Shown: piece after piece, positions 24,035 to 37,900 of the stretch
Layout of the letters: each line of letters starts with the position of its first letter
Numbering within the stretch: position 1 is the stretch's first letter
Assembly: GCA_004026145.2 (NCBI GenBank)
Contig: CP034991.1
Location: 16,839,127-16,903,126, forward strand
Length of the DNA: 64,000 nt
Direction of reading: 5' to 3'
From: Takifugu bimaculatus
Lineage: Eukaryota > Chordata > Actinopteri > Tetraodontiformes > Tetraodontidae
Program-made: the position numbers and the translations under genes
Notes under the pieces: generated by a model
Database searches by the model: none
Told to the model about the DNA's origin: nothing
What the model saw: only the letters and a program-made list of their open reading frames with translations

Positions 24035-24920
24035 TCTATCCCCTTTTATTTAGAGAAAATATGTCAAACCGAACGGCACATTCATTAATAAGTCACCAAT
24101 GCAACCTGCCTGGGATGACGGTGGAGGTAAAACATGCAGTTATGTGGTGCAGGACCACCGGTTCCTCATGTTAAGTCTGGAGTGTTCAATAAAGGCGTAA
24201 ATCCCACAGTGGTGCCAAAATGTTGTATTTTGTGGAGAAGCGCGCGTCCAGGTCCATGCTGTCAGCGCTTTTCTAAAATGTTTGCTGTGACTCCAACAGC
24301 TTCAGCAACAACAGAAGGGTTGCGTGTTCCGATCCGCTCACGGCTTCTTTCCAAACAGCGCAGCCGTCGCGTCCCGACGTTTCGTGTCACTTTTCCCGGA
24401 GTGCAGCTGCGCGATCTCCGTCCTGGTGCCAAAAACAACGGAAAGACCAAAATAAAAGTCCCAACAAGGCAACGAAGCAATTAGTCCGACAGCAAAGAGA
24501 CGAGATAGAGATCCTGTCCCAGAAACGCGGGATTACGCTCCTCCCGGAGGCGGCCGGTGAGACGGGTCTGGTGGCAGCGCTCAGTCTGAGCCGGTTGGAG
24601 CTTCCGTCCCGGTCTAACCTGCCAAAAGATCCGCCTTCAAAGACAGCTACTTTGCATAAGAAAGATGACACTGACACGCGGATTATTTTCAAATCGTGCG
24701 GAACAGCTTGTTCATTACTGCGCTTTCAAAGGCTCACAGCAAACTTCCTTCTGTGTTTGCCTGCGCTCGGCGCACAAACTTGGACTACGACGCCACACAA
24801 ACACGTTTTATCAGATTCCCGACCATGTTGCGCAACGAGGCAGCGCAGCAGCGCCCCAGAGATGCGCCACAAAAACATGTCTAATGATAAAACGGAGCAC
24901 CTCATGTTAAAATGACACCT
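24035..24920 (-). promoter_or_regulatory. fzd10 5' flank, CpG-rich promoter/5'UTR region
   Basis: DNA upstream of the fzd10 ATG is much richer in CG dinucleotides than the surrounding AT-rich spacer (for example 24235-24420 and 24480-24620), as expected for a CpG-island promoter of a developmental gene. I find no convincing TATA box and cannot fix the transcription start. Several overlapping open frames of 60-116 residues in both strands here have no recognisable protein features. Confidence 0.55.
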
Positions 24921-25889
24921 TCTTTGCGTTGCAGCTGAACTCTCCCAAAGTATGAAGTGCTTACTTTAGACACAGTCGCCTTTAGAACAGCAGGTACGCT
25001 ATCGGGGAAAGACTTTGGGTATCTTACTGATGTTATTATTTTTATTTAGATTGGAATTTAATGGACAAAAAACGTCTTTTATAGATTTTTATTCTCATCA
25101 ATCTCACCTCTACAATATTCACATTTAAGTAAAGCCACCAAATGTCAAATATATGGACAAATTGAAATGGAATGTATGATCAAGTATAGTGTAAATACGT
25201 AACAAAATCTAATGCACAGATGCAGCTCAACATGAATAAATCCAAAAATAACAGAAGTGATAGTGTATCTTTTAACAGCTTGGTGATGAATACTTTCATT
25301 ATAGAATAAAGTTATGAGAGTGTTGTGTATGATTTTCTGAGCACTTCTTTTTTTTAAAAGGAAACTTTTTGGTCTTTTTTTAAGGGTGCTACTGCTTCCA
25401 CAGTCAGTTATATCAGAGCCAGCAAGCTGACTGATAGATGACTACTGAAGAAAAGATGAAAATTCATGAAGACGCCTCTAAATTGGACCTCACAGCAGTG
25501 GGGGAGAGCACAGTTAATAAAGCTCCAACACGTGAATATTTTAGCCTCGTCACAAAACTAGTATAATTTATCACATTAGGCTATTTTCATTCATCTTTTG
25601 TCACAATTACCTTAAATTTAACATAGGTATTAATTTTAATGTTCCAAAATGGATTCATTTCTACGTTTAGTTTCTTACTGGATCACATCCAGGGTCTCAA
25701 ACCGCACCTCAAGAAGATCTACAGCTGAGGGTTTTGCATACATGTTGCATTGTTTCTCATTAACTTTTGGGTGACCCTGCAGAAGTCCATAAATAAATAA
25801 ATAAACCCGACACATGCACGTCCATCACTGACTCATTAGGATTCTTCCTGTTCCCATCTGACTGTGCATCATTTGGATCATGTGACTGT

Positions 25890-25966
25890 ATCCTGTCTCC
25901 TGCAGGCGCTGGCCCCCTGTGACCCCAGACAGGATAAGTAGTTCAGAGAATGAATGGATGGATGGC
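25890..25966. mobile_element. Fish interspersed repeat 3' end with GGATGGATGG tail
   Basis: The sequence CTGTCTCCTGCAGGCGCTGG, then CCCCTGTGACCCCAGACAGG, then ATAAGTAGTTCAGAGAATGA leads into ATGGATGGATGG. This matches my recollection of an abundant teleost repeat ending in a GGAT microsatellite. Family not assigned. Confidence 0.55.
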
Positions 25967-27147
25967 CGTTTATTAGCCCGTTAACGTGAAACAATTCTCG
26001 GCTTCATGAGACACAGTCGGTTTTCATTTAATGAACGCCCCAAGTGAACCCGAGTCACGCATTGTTGTTACGCTGTTACGTCTTGTGTCTGCTCATGTGT
26101 GATGTTCTCCAGACTTCACAAACGTCCCTCTGTAAAAAGTTTGTTGGTGGTGAGATTTACTCTCTGGCCTCGCCCCGCTTTCCATCAAGGGAGAATTACT
26201 GATCGCAAATAAACAGCAGTACGTTTTTACAGGACTCACTAAAGTGCATTAAAAGTATTACAGCAATGTGTCCAAGCGAGATGAGAAGCCCGGCACCGGC
26301 GTGGCTAAAGGGTTTAGGCACAGAATATCTTGGTGGTGGCATTTTAGCTGTTAGCGCTCAGCACACAGAGCTGCAGCTGCTTAAGTCCTGAAGTATGAAG
26401 ACAATAATGAACGCATTTCGCTTAAGTGCAGCGCATGGGCGTCTCAGATATCCCCAGCTATTAATAATTGAGATGGAAATTAGTTCACTTTTGACTTAAA
26501 GGGAATACTGAAATGTTCCTCTTCATACCAACCGTCCACTCGAATGGTGGCAGGCGGTAGCACTTTGTGACAAGAAGCCCAGATGGAGAAGCAGGAGTGT
26601 CCATTTTCTAAATTCTGACCTCTCACAAAAGACAAGGACAACAGCTGACACATCTGCGCCATCCCTCCCTCCACTAGACCTTTATTGTGCAGTTAATGTA
26701 TCGGAGATGAGAAGGAAATGACAGCTTTAATATGAAGCACAATCGTGTCATTTCCGAACGCTCTCGGAGCCACTCTCCGTTTTGCTCCTGAGGAAACGTC
26801 TTCGGATATTTTAAAGGAAATATCTGCCCCTATTATCACTGCCTTTAATGTAAGGCATCTAACAAGATAATACTGTTGCATAGTCTAAGAGGGAAGCACA
26901 GTCGACTGGTTTGTTGTAATTGCTCGCCTTTGTTCTTTTCACCGCTCTTGCCTCACTCTCTTTCATGGCTGTTTTGCTGCTTGTGATGATATGTCTTTGA
27001 AAATGAGACCAAAAACTGGGGGAGGCATCAGGCCCTTTCACTTTTCAGCATCTGTAGCCTCTGCCGTTTCTTCTCCCTTTCATGTTTTTCCTCCCTCTCC
27101 TTTGCCACACCCTGTTTTAGACATGTAGCCCACTGCAGCTCGTGTCT

Positions 27148-27220
27148 GCACACACGTGCAGCATGCACGCCCGCGCGCGCACACACACACACATGCACAC
27201 AAAGACACACACACTCGCGC
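27148..27220. repeat. CA/CG alternating tract
   Basis: Mixed CACACGTGCA, CGCGCGCG and CACACA runs. The alternating purine-pyrimidine pattern could adopt Z-DNA. Confidence 0.9.
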
Positions 27221-27330
27221 ATGAAGAAACTTTATCTCATCTTTGCAACTGTGCAAGAAAGAAAAGCAGCACAGCTCCATCTCTGAGAAATCAGCAACTG
27301 TGAGATAATTCTGTAACTAATAAAGTGAGT

Positions 27331-27359
27331 GGGGTGGGGTTGGGGGGTTGAGGGGGGGG
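27331..27359 (+). other. G-quadruplex-type G runs
   Basis: Four plus-strand runs of G (4, 4, 6 and 8 bases) separated by loops of one to four bases. This fits the canonical quadruplex pattern. Confidence 0.7.
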
Positions 27360-29750
27360 TGTAGCCCTTTGATGGCTCAAGCTGAAAAGATATTTTATTA
27401 TTTTTTTTCCTTTTTTTGTGTGTGTGGGATTTGCGATGTGCGATTCTATGGAGCAGGCTCGCTCCCCTGCTGCTAGGCTCTGGCTGGAAGCTGGCCCCCC
27501 TCTGGCTAATGTTATGGAGAATCGCAGGAATTTTATGGCTGTCTTTTCCTTTAGCCCCCTTCTTTCTTTTGTTCCCCTTTGAAGAATGACTTTAGACATT
27601 TTATTTACATATTTAACCACGGATGAAAGAGATGAAGGGTGAGGAACCAAAGCTCTGCAGGCTCTTCAGGGAATTCTGATCAGAAAAAAATAAATTGAAG
27701 CTAATGCATTTCTGTTTGCACAGTTTTTAAAATATATTGTGTCAAACACGCCACTGTGATGGTGACTCGTCAACAGTCAGTCAGTCTGGTTGCTGAATGG
27801 GAAATCTGATCTCCTGGAACACACTCAAAATCAGCGAGACTATTCAATTCATTGCTCTTAATTGCTGCACTGAGATAACTGGCATGCTGTCCCAACATGT
27901 GAGGTATGCTATGGGGAAAAACTGGGGGATGTTTTAGACATGTTTGGCATTGTTGCTGCTGTTGAAAGGGCATGTTGATTAAATGTACGGGTGGGGTAGG
28001 GCTATAATCTTCTTAACCAAGGCCCTCCTCTTCTCTTTCAGAAAGCACAATGAGAAGAAACAACACACTCAGTTGGAGGTGAGACTATTTGTCCACATGC
28101 CCCGCACATTGTCCGAAGATCCTGTTCCCCCTCTTGATTGCACACACTAGCCATTTAGGTCAGGATGATCCTATTTATCAACATAATCTGTCATTTTCAT
28201 TCTCAACACCACTCTGTAAAATGTGAAGAGTTTGTATATAAGTGTACCTAAAAGACAGGAGTAAAAATATAAAAGCTGCTCTTTGATTACACACATTATT
28301 TGTCATTTCGCTTTCTTTGGTAATGGCTTCAAGCTTTAACGTCAAGCCAATTATTTAGCTCTGATATTCATGCCCCTCCACATTTTTTCATTGTAAAATC
28401 ACTCTGAAAGTGGCTGAAAGAGGACTGCAGCAACCCAGCAGTGTTAAAATTCAAACCTAATCTTATTTAATGATAGAATATAATAGAAAAAAGATGTAGC
28501 CTAATGTAAAATAACGATTCCCAAGAATCCCAACCCAGCTCTGCCCTTTATCAGAGACTGGAGCATTACTTCCTTTGTTGTGACCCAAATTAATTTGTAA
28601 AAAAAAAACAGCATCAAGGCACAATGATTAGATTGGATCAGATAAGGTTTGCATCCCAAATGTTTAAATGTCCCCTATCTGTGGACGAATCAACTGATAG
28701 ATCCCAGGGGTTGACTTTAAACCAAGTTCTGGCATACTGTATTTGGGTGCCTATGCATACAAGTGGGCTGGGGGATGGAAGAATACTAGCTAGATCAACA
28801 CTCGATCATTGTGTGAATAGAAATATGTCATATGACACAGGGTGATTTACCACTTTATTCTGTCATCATTAATTTTAGGGTGGTTGGATCCAATGGCTTT
28901 GAGCCAAACTAAAACGCTAAGAGAAAGACTGAGATGTTGAAGTATTACTGTTTGATTGACTGAAATGACTGATTGACTGCTTTAAAATACCTATACAATG
29001 CAGCAACACATTTTCAGTACCTTTAAACCACATACAGATATTGAGAACCCTTTACCTCATTTCACCTGTTTTGTGGTTGACAAGAGGAAGAAAATGAGCC
29101 TTTGTAAACTTTCCTGCGTTTAATGTCTAGGTGAGTGTAATTAATAGCATCTGAAATCTAAAATGCAGCAGCATCTGGGATGAGGTGTCTTGGGCAGAAA
29201 TCTTACATCATACTCTTTCATGTACGCTCATGTAAGAGCATGGAGAAGGACAGCGGTGGACGAGGAGGAGGAGGAGAAGGGATGTTACTGGAGTTCAGCA
29301 GCATCAGCCGATCCTTGCCTTTACAGTCAGCTGGTTTTGGGGTTTATTTTGTGAGGATGTGTAACTGTTGGACCGTATGGGGGGGGGTTTGGGGGGTTTC
29401 ACTTATCTGCACGCCCTCTCTAGTTTTTTTGTGTTGCAGCAGAGATATGCAAATGTTGATGACTCAATTTTTGCTTTTATTCAAATTAATTAGTGGCAGT
29501 TTTCGTGTTGTGCGCTTCTTTATGAATGAGGGATCATGTTCCCTGGTACGTGTTCTAGTTACTCTCATTAAATGGAACTTAAGAAGATCCCCTGTGTAAT
29601 TGCAGGTGTGTTTTTGGATCTTTCTTGGACCTACACACAACCAAGAACTGTTACAGATGCATGCAGAAAAAGCCCACACATGAGACATGAAGTTGATTCA
29701 GAGATGGCTTATAGATGAAGAAAGACTTGGGGAGAAGACAAAAAGTCAAA

Positions 29751-29766
29751 GGGGGGGGGGGGGGGG
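29751..29766 (+). repeat. Poly-G run
   Basis: Sixteen consecutive G bases, a rare long homopolymer of this base. Its length could be affected by sequencing error. Confidence 0.95.
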
Positions 29767-30029
29767 TAAACATTTTAGTTCCTGTATCTAATGCTGGTGA
29801 AGGACACTGATGGCAATATTATTAACTGAGGTCCTCGTGGGGCCACTTGAGTGTGAATTGCTAATCAGGCCAGCCTTCTTCTGGTCTAATCCCTCTTTGA
29901 GTGGCCAGCCTAGAACAGCGCGTCTGGGGAGACTCCCCACTGCTTCTGGCTCCGGAGGCTCCATTCAAGTGCACAGCCATCCTGTCCGATTCCCACAGTC
30001 CCCTCACACTGTGCATTTCAGCTGGACAC

Positions 30030-30097
30030 ACAGAGAGAGAAGGGAAGGGAGGGAGAGAGAGAGAGCAAGAGAGAGGGAGTGAGAGAGAGAGAGTGAG
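30030..30097. repeat. (GA)n-rich purine tract
   Basis: GAGA and GGGA units over about 68 bases form a purine-only-rich strand. Confidence 0.9.
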
Positions 30098-33000
30098 ATC
30101 CCCATCTAACCAAATTAGATTAGACCCTCTCTTTCTCCCCCTGCAAGGCGCTAGTCTTTTCTCTGCCTGGTCATTTATCCTACCCTTTTGTCTCTTCTTC
30201 ATGAAAGAGAAACACATTCCCAAACAACCCTGCTCCTAAGAATGCACGTATTTTGAAAAGCAAAGGGATGAGGCAGCCATGTTCAGCAGACCTGAGGTGA
30301 TGCTGTAATATCTGTCTTTGGTGTGTCAGACCTAATGATCTGCTGGGAGAGATCCGCGGCGTGCTGGTGTGGTTGTCAGTGTGGTGAGAACAGATCCAGC
30401 TGTGCATCTCGTCAACCGGATACCTAACAACAACAGAGCTGCTCCCGAGGTTCTCTTTATTGTGGCAGCTTGCTAACACTATTCCACATTTGCTTTGTGT
30501 AGACATAAATCCTCCCTGACTAGAATGGAGAAAATGTGGAGTGGAGTTTCGGTTGTACACTAGTGCGGGCGGCGAGGTTCTATCTTCAGCCATGTTGGCT
30601 CTAACTGTGTTATTGTATTTATCCAGAAAGTGAACTCAGAAGACACAACCTTTTCTACCTTAACCTTGGTGGTACATCAGTCAAGGTGCTCTGGAGAAGA
30701 AAATCATCACATTCGAAGACAGGGAGGATAGATAAATTCCTCAAGTAGTCGTGGACACAGGCACATATAGGCAAATTATAGGCCCGTGTTGAAAGGGTCT
30801 TTTGTAAGAAAACCCCAGTGAAAGCTTATTTCTCCTGGTTAAATGAGCAGCCGAGCTCTCCCAAAAGCAGCAAATTGAGATCAAAGAAAAATTAAAGCTG
30901 ACGCGTTCAAAGCGAGATAAAAATGTGTGAGCCTGCAGCAATATTTTCTCCATTGATTTCCTCCTTTTTTGCACTCCCTGGGACTGTGCTGTGCTCAGCT
31001 ACAGCATTGGAGACGCTGAGGCTGTGGGGGGAGAGAGAGGAAATGACACAATCGATGCAGACAGAAAAACACCGTCACAATAACGATCGGGAAGAAACAG
31101 ATTTCACAGCCTGGAAGAGATCTAAGTGATTCGGTCACTTTTCATCGTTGCCCTAATCTGTTTTTCACTTTGCACTCTGTGAACTTTTGGGCTATTTTGA
31201 CAGTAGCATATAAAATGAGCTTTGTCTTGAGTTATCTGCTTAATTCTCTGAAAAGAAGAGGCCAAATTATTAAAGGTCCGGCCATGTTTAAGGAAACGTG
31301 GATGCAGCTGAACACCGATGGCCACCTTCACTCCAGCACAGCACAGATGACGTTACGTTCTAAGCAGAAAGCTGCACATTGGAAGTGTTGAGATGAGGCT
31401 CCCTTGAATGTGAAGTTACAGCTGCGACACGAGAGCAAACAGAAACGTCTTTGTTTTGTCATGCTCAAATCTCAGTAATTATGTGTAATTACCATTGCTG
31501 CAGGTTTTCACGAAGGTGTAAAGAGGTGAGAAAAGGTCTGGTTGAAGAATTCAGTGCTGTTTGAAGTGCGTGACAGATTGACAAGGTTCACGCTGAAACC
31601 TGAGCAGGTACGAACACATCCGACCCCAAAGACCAGGAGTGCTTGTCCCATTCTGATGTCTCTTTCTGCTCAGGAACAGTGAAAAAAAACACGACAGTTT
31701 CTGAAGAACTGTGAGTCAGCGCCGCAGTTCGAAAGCAGACGAAAAGGTGACCTCTTTGCGCTCCTCCCGAACACAAGCAAGAGTGCATTTGCACAGCGTT
31801 CATGCTCACTCCAGCTTTCCGTCGTGAGATGTAACGCCTGGGTGAGCTTAAAGCAACGCAAATCAAGCCAAGGAAAGTGTCTTTTAATGCGTTTCAGATA
31901 TTGTTTCATAGCTGTGAGCAGTCTTACCTCATCTTTGACGGTTCCTCTTCACACACAGGGATCACTGTATCTGCAGGAATTCCTGAGGCTCAAATATCAA
32001 AATAGCGCTAAACAGCTCGTCAGTCCCCATCAAAAGACAGACGCCATTGTGTGATTGATGTCATTGGTAGTTTAAAAGAAGAAAAAATATACTCTGCAAT
32101 GGTGCAGCTGCTTGATTTGGGCTTATGCTGTCCCCCTGAATCAGTCACAGTCATAACCAATTAAAATTCATGAACAAAGATGTGTCAGTGAATGAGAAAA
32201 TGATTAAAAATGTTATATATTAAGCCTGCACGCTCCAAACAGACACATGACCGGAATGAGACACGAACCATAAAAAAAAAAAAACAGTACCTTGTGAATA
32301 GCTGGAACGCAGAGGAAAGAATGCAAATAAACACTGTTTTCAGAGTAGAAAAGCTGAAAGAATCACGGTAAAGCATCTTCTGTGTTCTTTTATTAGTCCT
32401 CTCTTGTCTTCAGGGAGCTCGACTTAAATTCTACTGTTGCGCGTTTGCTCTAATGTTTTTAGGCTTTTCTTGTTTTGGCGTTGAAAATTGCTGCAAATTT
32501 GGTTGGATAATTCAAGATGGGATTCAAAAACTATACTGGAGAACAAAATGAGGCCTTAAAGAATAAAATTGGTGAGTTTTGGTTGGTCTGAGGGCGGCGG
32601 TAAAACTATGTTTTCACAAACTTCAGCCCTTGTCAAAGAGACGGTAACCCAGTTATCGACTGTGCCTGTGGGCTTTTTTTCTCCTCGCCTCACACTGAGC
32701 AAGTGCAATAGCTGTTTGACTCCTACGTGTTTGGTGTTCAAGAAATGTCCCAGACATTGATGTCAAACTTCCTGCCAAGTGATTCCACATCAGGGCCTCC
32801 TGTGTCATCGAACTGGGAGCTGTGAGGTATCCAGCATTGTTGGAAAACACAACCACTCTGACAGTCGGTGCTCTGGTTTGGAACTGTTTGAAATGCTTAT
32901 GCGTCCTGCCTGGTACACTCCTGTTGAAGCCCTACAACCCTCACACGTGTCGTTTTGGAAAAGAGTTGTTTTTCTTATTAATCACCACCCAAAACACTTC

Positions 33001-36000
33001 ATCTCCAGCAAACACGCTTCTTTTTTTCCTCAGTTAAGACAGTTGCTGCCTCCTGTCGCTCCACATGATGTTGCCGTAGATGGTTTAGTGAAGCGTCAAT
33101 GCTTAAAAATACCGGTGCAAAGATAAAAGAATCCTTTTTTTACAGTACAAAATATCTTTTCATTTCAGATCATTCTGATCAAACTTCTGACATCACTTTT
33201 CCGATTTTAATGACATCAAGTGGCAGAAAAAAACATTTTACTTGATTACTGTGACATGGTAGGTAAATGTGGCTAAATTCAAAGACTAGAGAGGGGAAAT
33301 CCTAAAGAATAAGGATAAGAGATGACTACACTGATTACTATTGTGTTTTTTGTAATTTTTTCAAAAATGTGACATAGTGAATGTCTCAATCTCCTGATCA
33401 AACATTCTACTTTACTATGTTTGTAGGGTCTTAGGAAAAACAACATCCTCTTTCCTGTTTTGTGTAAATAATCCATTCCTCTGAAGGAGCCTCCATTGAA
33501 AGAATGAGCTGTCTTTGCTGTTGAGCGCTGTTGACAGTTGTCTAAGGTTCAAAGTGTGTCATGTGTTAGCAGTGTAAACAGGTTGATGTTGAATACACGG
33601 CACACTGCGGTTCAAAGAGGTCACCAGGAGTGAAAGACAACTCCAGCTCAGCTCCCCATGTTTCCTGTAGGACCGGGCTGGTGCTCCATCACATCTCTCT
33701 TCCCTATTTCAGATTGTCCTTTAGGCTTTAAGGCTCGGCTCACACTGCCAACTTGCCCTGTGTTGTGGAGATGTTCCTCACACGCTGGTGGCCATGACGG
33801 CTTCACTGGTGTCTGCTCATCTGGAGAAATAAATCTCGCACACTCGCGCACAGTCCCATTGATTTTAATATATATACCATGTACCTGTCTGCAGTCAACA
33901 ACATGCATATCCAAAGTGGACTTTGTGGGGTAACAGTGTTTGGACACAGAACACAGGGAGAAATAAAAATACACCCAGCCCCAAAAGCCCAGCTCAGCTT
34001 TGTTGCTTGGTCATCAAAAGAATGACCTGATTGTCAAGACTTGAGCAATTGCTTTAAGCTGCTTTACTCGTTGAAAGAAACACACTGCAATGACATCTCT
34101 AATTATCGATTTTAGGAGACGACTTCTTCTACAAAACTTAAGCACTTGCTTAAATTAGCTACTCAATATAAACAGGAAGTGTCCATTCTATTTAACCTGC
34201 CTTCACGCAGTTACAACATGTGGGGAATTACAGGGATTTGTTTCCTGGCCTGAGTCACACTATTAAAATGAGTAATCTAGTTCTCATCACATACTGAGTA
34301 ATACACTTCTGTTGGTGGGGCAAACAGTTATTGGCATCCTGTTTATTTGAAGAGAGTCTACTGGTTTGTTCCCATTTTCCTCATGGGAGGAAGTTATGTC
34401 TCTGGTGCAGATGCTGTTTGTCAGAAGTCAGGATGGTGAAACTTTGAGCTGGCGTGCAACAGAGGAGTTTCATCCAAATTGGATTACAACAATGCCTTGC
34501 GCAAGCCTTTATTTCATTTCATGAGGAACAATGCATCGTTGGTGGCATTTTTCCCACAAACACACAAAAGGCAACACTGTGTTTCTAGAGCCATATGCTG
34601 TTCACATTTTGTGATATTTTTGTTTAATCTTGATTGACGTATGTTCAGAGAACGATGAGCCACTGCAGGGCATTAAAATAATGTAACCATTGTAAAGAAC
34701 TCATAATGTGGATGGAATCATCTTGAACAGTCGTCCTTTAGTTTTTTTTATCTGCTGCATCTCAGGCCTCTTCTATGCTTTCAAACAAAATGATGATTTT
34801 ACAGACGATTCTCATAATTTTTATCATATGAGAGTGAAAAACAGCCGCAGACTTGATGGTTTAGTAGAATAGTGGGGTCATGTAACCCCTCAAACACATT
34901 GTAATAGGTTCGATTGGTTATCATTCCTGTTGTTTGGTCTCAGATGTTTGTAGAGAAGTGCAGCCCTAGAGAAGAGCCTACTGAAGTTCTAGAACAATAA
35001 CAGTGACTCTGTTTCCAAGGAAGAAAACAGGGGGTATGTGTCCTGGCAAATATATCGCCCATAAACTTAGCAATGGCTCCTGGTGCAGAATATTTCGCAA
35101 TAATGTAGTCACAATTTCTATATTCTTATTTAGTTATTCTAGTTGTAATACAACCAAAATGACTCCGTGTGACTAGAAACCAGCCGACTGAAATCAGCTA
35201 ACGGCCGTTAGTAGCCTAATCAAGAAACAGCCTGTTTTGCTTCGTAGCAGAAGAGGAAGTTCTATCATCAGCGGTACTCGTTTCGGTCTCGGTGGTCTCC
35301 CTGGTTTTTGAAGCACAGCTTTCTCATCATGACTCTTTTTAAAGGTGGTTCTTTAAATTGGATTAATATCCCATATTTTGAAAGCTACTGTAAGAGACAG
35401 ATGAAGCTGAATGACCTCTGAGAGTTCCTAAGACCCTGCAAATGGACTTTGGGAGCTCTAATTTCCTCACATAGAACCATTTTCTTTGTATTGATCCCAC
35501 ATGAGTTGAGACACATTTGATTTTATTTATTGTAGTTCTAAATGATTGGTTCAAAAACTGACTTCAGGAAAAGAGCAGTTGGGCAGATATTCAAGAGCAG
35601 CAACACAGAAGGAATTCTTCCCCATCAAACCTTTTATAAAGACCCGCCAAGAATGCTTCAACCAAGAATCAAACACAGATTTAAAGGCAGGTAAAGGTAG
35701 TAACTGTTTACAAAAGAGAACCTCCAATATCGTGGGGGGAATGTGGTTTCCTGATCCTGTCAATCCCGGGAACCCCACACACTGTCCGCAGGACATGACT
35801 ATCGCTTCCACTCCCCTCTTAGTCAGTTGTTGGGGCGAGAGGGCCACCCTTGTCTTGCTGTCTTTCTGCAAAAGTTAAGAGATATGAATGAGCCAATCCT
35901 GTGTGTGCCCTGGCAAGACAGAGCAGGTGAAGAGGGGTGGAAGGTGGTTTTCAGGTAAGATGGCTTCAGAACAAATATAGTCTTACACCAGTAAACAGTG

Positions 36001-36199
36001 ACAGAAAAGGGAAAAGGAAAGACACATGGAGGCAGGGGGAGGGGGGGTAGAACTGCTCTGTAATAACAACATGGTCTTAAAAAGCAAATACCAAGCCCTA
36101 GCAACCTCAGCCGAGATACAGAGAAAAGGGAGGGGGGCAGAGAGGAGGGGCTACAAAAAATAGGCAAAGGGGAGTTAAGAAGCACCACAGAGAGCGACC

Positions 36200-37900
36200 C
36201 CGCAGTGACCTCAGGCTATCCAACAATCGTCCCCTGCCAGCTGGAGCCAGGGTTAGGGGCGAGAGCGAGGGGCCGGGCAGGTTCCTCTCCGATTTATGAC
36301 TGACTATAAGGCCTCTGAAAGAAACCCAATCACCCAGGATTCCTGCGCAGCATGACTCTGGCAGGAGAGAATAGATATCCCAGGAGTGTGGGATGAGGGC
36401 TTGGGCAGTAGAGCCAACAGCTTATACACAGAGGGCCACTTTACCACAGTGAGGACCACTGGGCATTGGCTCTATTATCTGCTGTTGAGAATGATATCAT
36501 TGCACTAGACCGACTCTACCCGCGGTGTCTCCATTCAACGGCTGGCCAACATCGTCCTCTGAACTCCTCTCCCACATATTTCACAACTTAGATTTTACTT
36601 GCACCAGGCTAATTGCACTCTCTGTCTAATTAGCAGAACATTTAATGGTTATTACATTTTCAACATGCTATCAGAAGAGAGTGGAAAAAGGAAAGGCAGG
36701 CTGAGAGTAGGGCATGAAAAGAAAGGGAAGGCAGCTGTCTTTTAAAGCAGGGTAAGCCGCGCTTGGAGCTACCCCGCTGATCCATTAGCATATCTGAATG
36801 ATCCTGTTCCTGCACAGCCACCACCACGCTGCAAGGTGGCACATCTGAAGAACGCACCCTTTGAATACGCTCGGAAGCTGGAGAAACTCTTATTTTTCAT
36901 CCCGTTTGAAAATCCGGAGACAAGTTGATGCTCGAGAAGCCAACAAAAATAAAAAAAAAATAGAAAGGGGGGGAAGGGAAAGAAAAAAGTTTGAGATTTC
37001 GAAGAGGACAGAATTTTACAAGCTTTTTGAAGTTGAGATGCTCAATAATTCACTTGATGTTACAAGCGGCAGTGAGGCAGTGTGGGGGAATACAACAGAT
37101 TTCTCCTCTTTTTTTCTTTTATCAATAAAAGTGTGCCACAAGCCTGAATACATACAGTGCAAATGTAACATCTTGTCTAAAAAAAACCCCTCACACTCAA
37201 GCAACTGCGAATGAAAATCATTTTCAATCATAACTCTTCGAAAATTAACTTGTGGATCTATTTTTAACAATGATAATGCCACCTCAATATGCATCGAGTT
37301 CATTATCTTATGCATAGGTTTAATCAAATCACAAACCTCAAACCTATTTGATTCAAGAATCAAACAAAGATTTAAAGACAGGTAAAGCTGGATGCACCCC
37401 ATCTGGGAGACACACCCAACATCCTCTACACAGCAAACAAATAGGGAGTTTTGCGTAGATGTCTATTTTCTAACATAATCTTATTTGTAAAATGTCTCTG
37501 TGCATAGCTCTCTCTCTCTTTTTCCCTCCCTCTTTTTGATTAGCCTTGAAGTTGGTCTCCCCTCGGTCACAAAGCGCACTTCTATTGACTGGTTCCAGCG
37601 AGGGTATTGATGGTTCCATAATTTGGGCACAGAAACACAAAAAGGCTGACCCCCGCTGCGCTCAGCACGACAGCCCAGTCAGCAGGGATGCTTGCATTTA
37701 TTAGCCTGGGAGAGGAGCTCCTGCAGAATTAAAGCACATTTACCCACCCATTGATCTCTGTCATGAAAACAATACTCGCCTCCCTCTCTGGCAGCAAGCT
37801 AGGCGCTGCATGCTCTGAGGTAATTCAGCAGCCACAGAAAATATAATGGCGCGCACCCTCAGGCTCCTAGCAAACTATTTGAAAAGTGAGAGAAATAGGA
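36200..37900. promoter_or_regulatory. Possible regulatory block in the fzd10-tmem132d interval
   Basis: Several stretches here are less repetitive and more balanced in composition than their surroundings, with homeodomain-type cores (TAATTGCA and CTAATTAGC near 36608-36635; TTATTAGCC near 37697). One sub-block is 37640-37870. They have no reading frame and look like conserved non-coding elements, but this is impression only; a multi-fish alignment would be decisive. Confidence 0.3.

Larger units (their letters stand above)
24921..36199. other. Non-coding interval between divergent fzd10 and tmem132d, left part
   Basis: No supported exon in 11 kb. It contains a degenerate fish repeat end (25890-25966), CA/CG repeats (27148-27220), a G-quadruplex-type run (27331-27359), a poly-G run (29751-29766) and a GA tract (30030-30097). 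The interval separates two genes transcribed away from each other, so enhancers for either are plausible, but none is shown by sequence alone. Confidence 0.5.

Noticed and set aside
29861..30223. Overlapping 112-120 residue frames on both strands
   Set aside because: They run through a GA-rich tract and show low-complexity Arg/Glu or Ser/Leu composition; no support as genes.
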